Part shown: positions 1 through 6,059 of the stretch, piece by piece
Layout: the number at the start of each line of letters is the position of its first letter
Numbering within the stretch: the first letter of the stretch is position 1
Assembly: GCA_002411175.1 (NCBI GenBank)
Contig: DHRN01000058.1
Span: 1-7,937, forward strand
Length of the DNA stretch: 7,937 bases
Direction of reading: 5' to 3'
Source of the DNA: Anaerolineaceae bacterium UBA5311
GTDB lineage: Bacteria > Chloroflexota > Anaerolineae > Anaerolineales > Anaerolineaceae
Program-made: the position numbers and the translations under genes
Notes under the pieces: generated by a model
Databases searched by the model: none
Seen by the model: the letters and a program-made list of their open reading frames with translations, nothing else
What the model was told of the DNA's origin: nothing

Positions 1-15
1 TGTTTTCGCAGTCCT

Positions 16-82
16 GTAGGGCGGCAGGTTTGTTCCGGCGAAGCCATCTTTTTGTAGGGAACGTGCACCGCGCGTTCCGGCG
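16..82 (+). repeat. Partial palindromic repeat modules (REP/BIME-like)
   Basis: Two modules are fused here. Positions 32-50 (GTTCCGGCGAAGCCATCTT) match the start of the repeats at 7422, 7667 and 7917. A GTAG tetranucleotide at 54-57 is followed at once by a hairpin: GGAACGTGC (58-66), loop ACC, GCGCGTTCC (70-78), pairing over 9 bp with one G-T wobble. Another GTAG lies at 16-19. In the right-hand array the same GCCATCTTTT...GTAG run leads into a different hairpin, so modules appear to be exchanged at the GTAG. No reading frame here looks genuine. Confidence 0.75.
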
Positions 83-103
83 TATCCAATGACCACACAT
101 AAC

Positions 104-168
104 GGCGGATTGAGGGTGAGCAACATCCTCGTCACACCATTGTCACAACCCCCTCAATCTCGCCCTAC
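104..168 (-). repeat. Inverted copy of GTAG-hairpin repeat with a different distal stem
   Basis: Read on the minus strand: GTAG (168-165), GGCG (164-161), one unpaired A (160), GATTGAGGG (159-151), a 34-nt loop, CCCTCAATC (116-108), CGCC (107-104). This gives a 13-bp stem with a single bulged A. Its flanks and foot are identical to the hairpins at 7444-7508 and 7689-7753 (CGTAGGGCGAGATTGA on one side, TCAATCCGCCGT on the other). The upper stem is GAGGG/CCCTC instead of GAAAACAC/GTGTTTTC, so pairing is kept although the sequence differs. It lies in the 3' flank of the ABC operon. Confidence 0.75.
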
Positions 169-178
169 GGATAATCGC

Positions 179-200
179 GGGACGGCGTGGCAACCGTCCC
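179..200. repeat. 7-bp perfect hairpin, GGGACGG/CCGTCCC
   Basis: GGGACGG (179-185) and CCGTCCC (194-200) pair perfectly around the 8-nt loop CGTGGCAA. It lies about 50 nt beyond the ATPase stop codon and could help terminate the minus-strand operon, but no T-run follows in that direction (GCGATTATCC). It is more likely another member of the interspersed palindromes. Positions 201-248, between it and the ATPase stop, show nothing recognisable. Confidence 0.55.
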
Positions 201-248
201 TGCATCACATTTGGGAGAGCACAGCAGCCTGATTGTTTGCTAACGAAA

Positions 249-1010
249 CTAAATCTGAAGGTGATCGTGTAATATCTGCGCAGATTGGGTAAAGGTTTGG
301 GTATAGCGCACATCCCGGTCGCGCGGTCTGGACAGGTCTATGGGAAGATCCAATACAATCCCGGAGGGATGGCTTGAAAGCACCAGGACCCGGTCTGCCA
401 GGTAGACCGCTTCGCTGATGGAATGGGTGACCATCAGGATGGTTTTCGTTTTTTGGTTCCATATGCGCAGCAGTTCTTCGCTCATGCGTTCGCGGGTAAG
501 TTCATCCAGAGAGCCAAAGGGCTCATCCATAAGCAAAATATCCGGATTCTGCACTAACGAACGCGCTATCGCCACCCGCTGCGCCATGCCTCCTGAAAGT
601 TCGTGAGCCCAATTGTGCTCAAACCCCTGCAACCCGGTCAACTTCACCATCTCGGCTGTTTTTTCATCGATTTCGGACTGCGGTCTGCCTGCCAGTTCCA
701 GCGGCAGGGCAATGTTTTGAACCAGGGTGCGCCAGGGCATTAAATTGGGTTTTTGAAAAACCAGCCCTGTGCGGGCTTGCCTGCCCTGGAGATCGGGATA
801 TTCGATGGTTCCGTGTTCATAAGGGATTAACCCGGCGAGCGTGCGCAGGAGGGTGCTTTTACCTCCTCCGGATGGTCCGATCAGGCAGACGAACTCGTTT
901 TTTCTGATCGAAAAACTGATATTTTCGAGAACTTCCAGCCTTCCGTCCTTATCCGGAAAGCTGACTGCGAGGTCACGCACAACCAGCGAGAGTTCAGGGG
1001 AGGAAGTCAT
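249..1010 (-). CDS. ABC transporter ATP-binding protein (SsuB/TauB/ThiZ-like)
   Basis: This is the cytoplasmic ATPase that powers import through the permease encoded at 1981-2790. Counting from the longer possible start at 1025, the motifs are Walker A GPSGGGKST (50-58), Q-loop Q91 in VFQKPNLMPWRT, signature LSGGM (143-147), Walker B ILLMD with catalytic E168, D-loop SLD (172-174) and switch H201. All are intact. The length (253 aa, or 258 from 1025) is normal for nitrate/sulfonate/taurine/vitamin-precursor importers, and MPWRT after the Q-loop is typical of that group. I chose ATG at 1010 because it shortens the overlap with the substrate-binding gene to 17 nt (32 nt from 1025) and has a G-rich stretch about 9 nt upstream. 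Neither start has a strong ribosome-binding site. It is the last gene of the operon and probably translationally coupled. The family is certain; the substrate is not. Confidence 0.93.
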   Translation of the reverse strand: MTSSPELSLVVRDLAVSFPDKDGRLEVLENISFSIRKNEFVCLIGPSGGGKSTLLRTLAGLIPYEHGTIEYPDLQGRQARTGLVFQKPNLMPWRTLVQNIALPLELAGRPQSEIDEKTAEMVKLTGLQGFEHNWAHELSGGMAQRVAIARSLVQNPDILLMDEPFGSLDELTRERMSEELLRIWNQKTKTILMVTHSISEAVYLADRVLVLSSHPSGIVLDLPIDLSRPRDRDVRYTQTFTQSAQILHDHLQI

Positions 1011-1965
1011 TTGAATAAACCCCATCCAGACTGATAGTATTCTTCATTAATCCGATATCCAGCAATACCTGCATCATGTTTTGCCAACTGGCGGCTTGTT
1101 CAAGCTCGGTTTCAGGTTCAACCTGCCAGATGGCGATCGATTGCTCCAACACCTTGCGCTGGATCGGAGCAGTTTCTTCGGTCAGGTTTTCAACATACAG
1201 TTGACTGATGGCAAAGGTCTCGTCTGGATTTTCTGCTGAGTAGGTTAATGCTTTCAAAAAGGCTCTGACCACGCTGCGAACCAGTTCGGGATCGTTTTGC
1301 ATGGTTGTTTCGTTTGTCACCAGGCAATTGCCGATCAGATCAATGTAATCGCGTACAGCAATCACATCAATTTCGTATCCGCGCTCTCTAAGCTGCACGG
1401 GCTCATTTGCCAGGTAGACCACCACGGCATCCACGGTATTGCTCACCAGGCTTTCCACCTGGGTGAATCCAATCGAGACCAACGAGTAATCGCCAGTTTG
1501 CAGACCGGTCTGACCAGCGAGCGCTTCCATTCCAATGTAGTTGGCGCCATATAAGCCCGGCAAACCAATCCGTTTTCCCCTTAAATCTTCCGGCGTTGTG
1601 ATTCCCGATTCCTTGAGGGCAGCCACGCCCACAGGATAATCTTTATACCAGGTTGCCACCGATACCACCGGCAGTCCCTGCTCGCGGCTGAGTAATATTT
1701 GTTCTCCTGAAGCGACCATGAATTGTTGGTGATTCGACCCGACCAGCGCGACCATGTCTGCCTCGTTTCCGTACACGAGATCCACTTCAAGCCCTTCTTC
1801 TTCAAAAAAGGCTTTTTCAATAGCTACGTAGAAGGGAGCGAACTGGACGTTGGGGACATAGGTCAGGTTAAAGGTGATCGTTCTCAGATCAGTCGATCTG
1901 GGTGGCTGACATGCCGTCAATACCAGGCTGATTGCTAATATAAATACTAAAAAAATACGTTTCAT
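994..1965 (-). CDS. ABC transporter substrate-binding lipoprotein, NMT1/THI5-like (possibly RibY-like)
   Basis: This is the extracytoplasmic ligand-binding component of the importer. The N-terminus MKRIFLVFILAISLVLTAC is a lipoprotein signal peptide: a short basic region, a hydrophobic core, and lipobox LTAC with the lipidated Cys at 19. The next segment, with YVPNVQFAPFYVA and EKAFFEEEGLEV, is the hallmark start of the NMT1/SsuA/ThiY fold. Further family-like stretches are VASGEQILLSREQGLPVV and EDLRGKRIGLPGLYGANYIG. The PNVQFAPFYVA and GLYGA wording resembles, from memory, riboflavin-binding RibY proteins of Chloroflexi. The Cys-rich signature of yeast THI5 is absent. Hydroxymethylpyrimidine, riboflavin, or a sulfonate-like ligand all remain possible. 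ATG at 1965 is preferred over 1974 because AGGG (1975-1978) lies 9 nt upstream of it but touches the other. It overlaps the ATPase gene and begins 15 nt after the permease stop. Confidence 0.9.
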   Translation of the reverse strand: MKRIFLVFILAISLVLTACQPPRSTDLRTITFNLTYVPNVQFAPFYVAIEKAFFEEEGLEVDLVYGNEADMVALVGSNHQQFMVASGEQILLSREQGLPVVSVATWYKDYPVGVAALKESGITTPEDLRGKRIGLPGLYGANYIGMEALAGQTGLQTGDYSLVSIGFTQVESLVSNTVDAVVVYLANEPVQLRERGYEIDVIAVRDYIDLIGNCLVTNETTMQNDPELVRSVVRAFLKALTYSAENPDETFAISQLYVENLTEETAPIQRKVLEQSIAIWQVEPETELEQAASWQNMMQVLLDIGLMKNTISLDGVYSNDFLP

Positions 1966-1974
1966 TTTAAACAT

Positions 1975-1978
1975 CCCT
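1975..1978 (-). promoter_or_regulatory. Ribosome-binding site of the substrate-binding protein gene
   Basis: AGGG on the minus strand lies 9 nt before ATG 1965 but directly abuts ATG 1974. This spacing decides the start in favour of 1965, giving a 323-aa precursor with a compact lipoprotein signal. Confidence 0.55.
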
Positions 1979-1980
1979 AT

Positions 1981-2790
1981 TTAGAAATCACGCCAGGTTT
2001 GCCATTTTAGCGCACGTCTTTCGAGGAATAAGACCAGCGCGTACAAACTGGCGGCCAAAAAAATCAGACTGAAGACTGCAACGAACACCAGGGCGGTGTC
2101 ATACTGCCCGCGCCCCAGGTTGATCAGATAGCCTAATCCGCGGTCTGATCCTACCAGCTCGCCTACGATTGCGCCAATAACAGACAGAGTTGCCCCTACA
2201 CGCAACCCACCCAGCAGTACGGGCAAGGCAGCCGGGAATTCCAGGTAGCGCAGCGTTTGCCAACCTGTGGCTCTAAATGAGCTCATTAGCTCGCGTAAAT
2301 CCTGGGAAACCTGCCGCATCCCGACCAATACGTTTACTAATACCGGAAAAAACACCGTCAACGCACAAATCAATACTTTTGAAAATAATCCTGGTCCAAA
2401 CCAAATAATGATCAATGGTGCAATCGCAACAACTGGAACAGACTGGCTTCCAACCAAAAAAGGTGAGAGCAGCTTTTCGAGATAGACTGTCTTTGACAAA
2501 ATATATCCCAAAGCCGAAGCGGCAACGGTGCCGATCAGCAAGCCGAGGCTTAGCTCCAGCAGCGTATAAGAAAGATTGCGCCACCACATCCCGTTGTTGA
2601 GCACTTCAACAAATTTTGCCCAAACCAATGCCGGGCTGGGCAGGATAAATGCCGGCAACTTGAGTATGCTGTACAGTAATTGCCAGATTCCGATAAATAG
2701 TAAAAAAGACAGGATCGGCATAATCCAGCTATGCCTGGAGACAAATTGCCAGGCTGGGGATTGAACGGGGCGGTTGAGCGTTTTATCCAT
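1981..2790 (-). CDS. ABC transporter permease (SsuC/TauC/ThiX-like)
   Basis: This is the inner-membrane channel subunit, 269 aa from the chosen start. Hydrophobic segments in order are IMPILSFLLFIGIWQLLYSI, the stretch around LSLGLLIGTVAASALGYIL, VPVVAIAPLIIIWFG, VLICALTVFFPVLVNVLVG, VGATLSVIGAIVGELVG and VFVAVFSLIFLAASLYALVLF, so about six membrane spans. Between the fourth and fifth spans, FRATGWQTLRYLEFPAALP is the EAA loop that contacts the ATPase. The GSDRGLGYLI stretch is typical of the BPD_transp_1 group that includes SsuC and TauC. I chose ATG 2790 because a strong Shine-Dalgarno AAGGTGA lies 8 nt upstream; the in-frame GTG at 2802 falls inside that sequence. It is the first gene of the operon, with the binding-protein gene starting 15 nt after its stop. 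Substrate is unknown; see the binding protein. Confidence 0.92.
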   Translation of the reverse strand: MDKTLNRPVQSPAWQFVSRHSWIMPILSFLLFIGIWQLLYSILKLPAFILPSPALVWAKFVEVLNNGMWWRNLSYTLLELSLGLLIGTVAASALGYILSKTVYLEKLLSPFLVGSQSVPVVAIAPLIIIWFGPGLFSKVLICALTVFFPVLVNVLVGMRQVSQDLRELMSSFRATGWQTLRYLEFPAALPVLLGGLRVGATLSVIGAIVGELVGSDRGLGYLINLGRGQYDTALVFVAVFSLIFLAASLYALVLFLERRALKWQTWRDF

Positions 2791-2798
2791 GTCGATAA

Positions 2799-2805
2799 TC
2801 ACCTT
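2799..2805 (-). promoter_or_regulatory. Shine-Dalgarno of the permease gene
   Basis: AAGGTGA on the minus strand is a near-ideal anti-SD match, 8 nt before ATG 2790. It overlaps the alternative GTG start at 2802, which argues against that start. Confidence 0.7.
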
Positions 2806-2817
2806 GCATGATGGCTA

Positions 2818-2845
2818 ATTGTACAGTTAATTCTGTTTCGGTCAA
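2818..2845 (-). promoter_or_regulatory. Sigma70-type promoter of the ABC importer operon
   Basis: On the minus strand, TTGACC (2845-2840, 5/6 match to the -35 consensus) and TACAAT (2823-2818, 5/6 match to the -10) are separated by 16 nt. Predicted transcription start is near 2811, giving a leader of about 20 nt that contains the permease Shine-Dalgarno. No FMN or TPP riboswitch can fit in such a leader, so any control must act at the promoter or by other means. Confidence 0.65.
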
Positions 2846-2864
2846 AGCTTCAAGCTGTATCAAG
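2846..2864. promoter_or_regulatory. Candidate operator between the divergent promoters
   Basis: AGCTT-C-AAGCT (2846-2856) is a perfect hyphenated palindrome directly upstream of the ABC-operon -35 box. TCAAG occurs at 2850-2854 and again at 2860-2864, exactly 10 nt apart, about one helical turn. The location between two divergent promoters suits a regulator site, but short palindromes arise by chance and no regulator gene is present. Confidence 0.25.
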
Positions 2865-2877
2865 TGCTTTTTCCGAC

Positions 2878-2883
2878 TATAAT
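2878..2883 (+). promoter_or_regulatory. -10 box of the nadK operon
   Basis: A perfect TATAAT ends 8 nt before the nadK ATG at 2892. Transcription would start about 7 nt downstream, at about 2890, so the mRNA would have almost no leader. There is no convincing -35: the hexamer 17 nt upstream is CTGTAT (2855-2860). There is no extended TG motif either. Confidence 0.5.
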
Positions 2884-2891
2884 ATTGCCAG

Positions 2892-3770
2892 ATGTCACTA
2901 TTACCAGGTAAACCTACCAATATTATGTTGATGCCCAATACCGCGATCCCCCGGACGAAGGCATTGGCTATGCGCGTAGGTAAATTTTTAAGGGAACACA
3001 ACACACCCTACAATACTTTTTCATGCGACTTTGAAGAGCCGACGAAACCACCCGATTTGAGCGAAGTTGATCTGCTGATTGTTGTCGGAGGCGATGGAAG
3101 CCTTCTGCGCGCCGGTCACCTAGGCGCTCCCCTTGGCATCCCTCTGCTCGGAATACAATCCGGAAGGTTAGGGTTTTTGGTCGAACTGAACGAAGATAAC
3201 CTCGAAACAAACCTGGAAAGACTGGTAAATGCCGATTACCGCTTCGAAAAACGCATGATGCTCAAAGCCAGTCTGATTCGTAAAGAAAAAGTTATTTACC
3301 GATGGGATGTAATCAACGAAGCAGTCATCTGCCGGGGCAAAGAAGTCCGACCAATCGAAGTGCGTGTAGACCTCAATGAAGGCTATATGAATTCGTACAT
3401 CGCTGATGGTCTTATTGTTGCCACTCCAACCGGGTCCACAGCATATGCACTGGCAGCCGGGGGTCCGATATTGCCCCCTGAATTGCGCAACATACTGATT
3501 CTGCCAATCGCGGCACACCTAAGTCTGGACCGTGCTGTAGTGCTTGCTGAAGGAGCTGAAGTCAACTTATATCCAAACATAAAACACGATACGGTCGTTA
3601 GTATTGATGGAATGATGCCAATCACCATGGAAGAAGGAGATCTTCTTTGCATCCAGGTAAACCCGCGATCGCTGCATATGGTCAGATTTGGTGAACCAAA
3701 CTATTTTTACCGTAACCTGGCGGCTGTAATTCAGCGTAACCCGATTCTCGAAATGGATAAGCATGACTGA
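2892..3770 (+). CDS. nadK: NAD kinase (NAD+ to NADP+)
   Basis: This cytosolic enzyme phosphorylates NAD+ at the 2'-OH of its adenosine ribose and is the source of NADP. The 292-aa protein has the family hallmarks: GGDGS (66-70) with the catalytic Asp68, the NE pair (142-143) that contacts substrate, and DGLIVATPTGSTAYALAAGG (172-191), the NAD-binding core between the two domains. VSIDG (237-241) near the C-terminal part is also conserved. The length is normal. ATG 2892 keeps the first beta strand (NIMLMPN, 10-16) intact. The later ATGs at 2925 and 2931 fall within that strand. No Shine-Dalgarno precedes 2892, and a TATAAT lies just upstream, so translation may begin on a leaderless or near-leaderless mRNA. 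The gene heads an operon: its last 8 nt overlap the next gene, and recN follows. Confidence 0.96.
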   Translation: MSLLPGKPTNIMLMPNTAIPRTKALAMRVGKFLREHNTPYNTFSCDFEEPTKPPDLSEVDLLIVVGGDGSLLRAGHLGAPLGIPLLGIQSGRLGFLVELNEDNLETNLERLVNADYRFEKRMMLKASLIRKEKVIYRWDVINEAVICRGKEVRPIEVRVDLNEGYMNSYIADGLIVATPTGSTAYALAAGGPILPPELRNILILPIAAHLSLDRAVVLAEGAEVNLYPNIKHDTVVSIDGMMPITMEEGDLLCIQVNPRSLHMVRFGEPNYFYRNLAAVIQRNPILEMDKHD

Positions 3771-4260
3771 CGAAAACCAAACAGATACTGATCAAACCCC
3801 AGGTTTGACCTGTAACCGCTGCGGTAAACCAATTACTCCCGAAACAGCTGTACTTACCCCAACGGGTTACCACTGCCAGGAATGTGTGCGCGCTCAGCAA
3901 AAGATATTTGACACTGCCAGACCTTTGGATATCGTCATTGGTTTTGTGATTGCCGCTGTGCTTTCTTATCTGGGCGGCTTGCTTGCCTCCAGGCTTGGTT
4001 TTTTCACCTTGTTGATTGCCCCCGGTGTGGGCAGCTTAATCGCCAATGCTGTGCGGGTGGCAGTGAAGAGACGCCGCAGCAAACTGCTCAATAGCGCCAT
4101 CCTTGCCGGAGCGCTTATTGGCGGTATTCCGCTGATGATTCCTGAAATCCTCCTGCTATTCAGAGGGGAAAGCAATTGGCTTTCTCTGATTTTGAAAATT
4201 GTCTACATTGCCCTGGCTGCTTCAGCCGCCTATGCTCAAACCAAAGGGATCCGAATTTGA
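3763..4260 (+). CDS. Zinc-ribbon membrane protein of unknown function
   Basis: I do not recognise a named family. The 165-aa protein begins with a polar, acidic N-terminus. A zinc-ribbon-like module follows, C17-x2-C20 and C38-x2-C41, with a KPITPETAVLTPTGYHC spacer like a treble-clef or zinc ribbon that binds one Zn. After about 12 residues come three to four hydrophobic segments: about 54-78, 81-101, 110-133 and 139-159. A strongly basic loop VKRRRSK (101-107) would lie on the cytoplasmic side. The fused layout of zinc knuckle plus small membrane domain suggests a membrane-anchored sensor or scaffold, but this is inference. The ATG overlaps the end of nadK by 8 nt and recN begins 6 nt after its stop, so it is cotranscribed and likely translationally coupled. 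A GGA lies a few nt upstream as a weak ribosome-binding site. Confidence 0.85.
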   Translation: MTDENQTDTDQTPGLTCNRCGKPITPETAVLTPTGYHCQECVRAQQKIFDTARPLDIVIGFVIAAVLSYLGGLLASRLGFFTLLIAPGVGSLIANAVRVAVKRRRSKLLNSAILAGALIGGIPLMIPEILLLFRGESNWLSLILKIVYIALAASAAYAQTKGIRI

Positions 4261-4266
4261 GGTTAA

Positions 4267-5991
4267 ATGTTACGCGAACTGCATATCCAAAATTTCGCCA
4301 TTATTACAGACCTCACCCTTCACTTCGATAATGGGCTGGTCATATTTACAGGTGAGACCGGCGCTGGCAAGTCGATAATCCTCGATGCGCTCAGCGCAGT
4401 TTTAGGACAGCGGGTGGACAGCACCGTTGTACGTCAGGGGAGCAGACATGCCTATGTTGAAGCCCATTTCGACCTGGATGAACGCATGCTCGAAATTCTA
4501 AAACCGATGCTCGAAGGGGAGAACCTGTTCGAAGAAGGGTTTCAGTTGGTATTGTCGCGCGAAATTCGAGCTGAAGGACGCACGATTGCGCGCGTCAATG
4601 GACGCAGTGTAAACCTGGGCATCCAGGCAGATATAGGAGCGGTCCTGGTGGATGTGCACGGTCAGTCAGAACATCTATCCTTGCTGAAAGTAAAAAGTCA
4701 CCGTGAATTGCTGGACCGTTTCGCTCAAAACAACCTGATTCTCGAAGATTATCAAGCTGACTATCGTCAATGGATGAATTTACAAGGGGAACTAAAAAAA
4801 CTAAATGATCTGCAAGCCCATGCAGATGAGCGAGCTGATATTTTGCGCTACCAAATTGGGCAAATCGAGGCGGCAAAACTGGCAGAGGGTGAAGAAGAGG
4901 CTCTCCGCCAGGAAAGTACGCGGCTGGCGAATGCGGAAGTCTTAAGCCTTCATGCCCAGGCGGCTCTGCAAGCGCTTGATGAATCTGACCCTGAATCACG
5001 CTCTGTCACCGACCTGCTTGGTAGTGCGGCTAACGATTTGATTGCTCTTTCCCGCATAGATCAAAAATTACAGCCTTTGTCTGAACAGGTTGAAGCCGCG
5101 CTGAGTAATCTGACCGATATCGCCTACGAGCTGCGCCGTTACAACGATCAAATCGAATATAACCCGGCACGCCTTGATCAAATTGAAGTTCGGATAGATT
5201 TGATCAACAGCTTAAAAAGAAAACATGGCGGATCCGTTACGAAAGTGCTCGAGTTCTATTCGTCTGCTCAAAATGAGTTGGAGCAAATCGAAGGTGTGGA
5301 AAGCGAGATAAAGCAAACCAAAGCAAAAATAGATCAACTTAAAACAAGTCTCGCCAAAAAAGCCCTGAGAATACGAGAAACGAGAAAGCACGCGGCACAG
5401 GAACTAACCAGGCAAATGCAAGAACAGCTCAGCGAGCTTGAAATGCGCAAGGCGCGACTGCGGGTAAATGTTTCAGATAAACATGACCCTGAAGGTCTGG
5501 ATATCGATGGAACACTTGCTTTTGACGCATATGGTATCGACCAGGTAGAGTTTCTTATCGAGACAAACCCTGGTGAGGGTTTCAAACCCCTGGCAAAAAT
5601 CGCTTCAGGAGGGGAGACTTCGCGGTTGATGCTCGCGCTAAAAAACGTTTTGGCAGAGGCAGACCAAATCCCGACGCTGGTTTTCGATGAAATTGACAGC
5701 GGCATAGGCGGTCGCGTAGGCATGACGGTAGGGGAGCTGCTTTGGAAACTTGCCCGGCATCACCAGGTGATGTGTGTAACCCACTTACCCCAGCTGGCTG
5801 CTTTTGGCGATCAGCATATCAGGGTAAACAAGCAGGTCAGTGACACCCGCACCATCACACAGGTCCAGGAACTTACCGGACAAGCGCGCGTGGCAGAACT
5901 GGCTGAAATGTTGGGCAGCACAAGCCCAAAAGGCATTCAGACCGCTCAGGAAATTTTGACCTCTGTTGCTGAAATAACGGGTACAATTTAG
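4267..5991 (+). CDS. recN: DNA repair protein RecN (SMC-like ATPase)
   Basis: RecN is an SMC-family protein that acts early in repair of double-strand breaks, holding DNA ends or sister strands before RecA-dependent recombination. The 574-aa length is typical. The N-terminal ATPase half begins MLRELHIQNFAII and has Walker A GETGAGKS (29-36). The middle, about 150-415, is rich in charged heptad-like residues, as expected for the coiled-coil arms. The C-terminal half has the ABC signature SGGET (447-451), Walker B LVFDEIDSGIGG (471-482, with D474 and E475), and the THLPQLAAFGDQH stretch with switch H506. All ATPase residues are intact. GAGG at 4259-4262 is a close Shine-Dalgarno, 4 nt before the ATG. 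The gene sits 6 nt after the zinc-ribbon gene and is the last of the nadK operon. I saw no clear LexA/SOS box, and expression probably depends on the upstream promoter. Confidence 0.97.
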   Translation: MLRELHIQNFAIITDLTLHFDNGLVIFTGETGAGKSIILDALSAVLGQRVDSTVVRQGSRHAYVEAHFDLDERMLEILKPMLEGENLFEEGFQLVLSREIRAEGRTIARVNGRSVNLGIQADIGAVLVDVHGQSEHLSLLKVKSHRELLDRFAQNNLILEDYQADYRQWMNLQGELKKLNDLQAHADERADILRYQIGQIEAAKLAEGEEEALRQESTRLANAEVLSLHAQAALQALDESDPESRSVTDLLGSAANDLIALSRIDQKLQPLSEQVEAALSNLTDIAYELRRYNDQIEYNPARLDQIEVRIDLINSLKRKHGGSVTKVLEFYSSAQNELEQIEGVESEIKQTKAKIDQLKTSLAKKALRIRETRKHAAQELTRQMQEQLSELEMRKARLRVNVSDKHDPEGLDIDGTLAFDAYGIDQVEFLIETNPGEGFKPLAKIASGGETSRLMLALKNVLAEADQIPTLVFDEIDSGIGGRVGMTVGELLWKLARHHQVMCVTHLPQLAAFGDQHIRVNKQVSDTRTITQVQELTGQARVAELAEMLGSTSPKGIQTAQEILTSVAEITGTI

Positions 5992-5998
5992 TTACAAT

Positions 5999-6027
5999 CT
6001 GGCAGGTCTATAGCCACAAAATACAAT
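5999..6027 (+). promoter_or_regulatory. Predicted promoter of glgC
   Basis: CTGGCA (5999-6004, 4/6 match to -35) and TACAAT (6022-6027, 5/6 match to -10) are spaced by 17 nt. Predicted transcription start is about 6034, giving a leader of about 26 nt. The leader holds a small palindrome, AGCAT-GGTA-ATGCT (6033-6046), just before the Shine-Dalgarno AGGAG at 6051. No terminator separates recN from glgC, so readthrough is also possible. Confidence 0.45.
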
Positions 6028-6050
6028 ACAAAAGCATGGTAATGCTGAAC

Positions 6051-6055
6051 AGGAG
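6051..6055 (+). promoter_or_regulatory. Shine-Dalgarno deciding the glgC start
   Basis: AGGAG lies 4 nt before ATG 6060. The in-frame ATG at 6036 has no ribosome-binding site and lies essentially at the predicted transcription start, so 6060 is preferred. Confidence 0.7.
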
Positions 6056-6059
6056 AGCT

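Noticed and set aside
179..200. Hairpin as terminator of the ABC operon
   Set aside because: No T-run follows on the minus strand. It is kept only as a palindrome, though weak termination is possible.
1297..1554. Plus-strand open frames inside the binding-protein gene (also 1723-1938)
   Set aside because: They lie opposite a well-supported gene, have no recognisable domain and look like complementary-strand shadows.
4595..4999. Long minus-strand frames inside recN (also 5334-5723)
   Set aside because: recN is certain from its motifs; the antisense products are Pro/His- or Ser-rich without family features.
6036..6059. Extended N-terminus of GlgC from ATG 6036
   Set aside because: There is no ribosome-binding site and it lies at the predicted transcription start; AGGAG fits ATG 6060.
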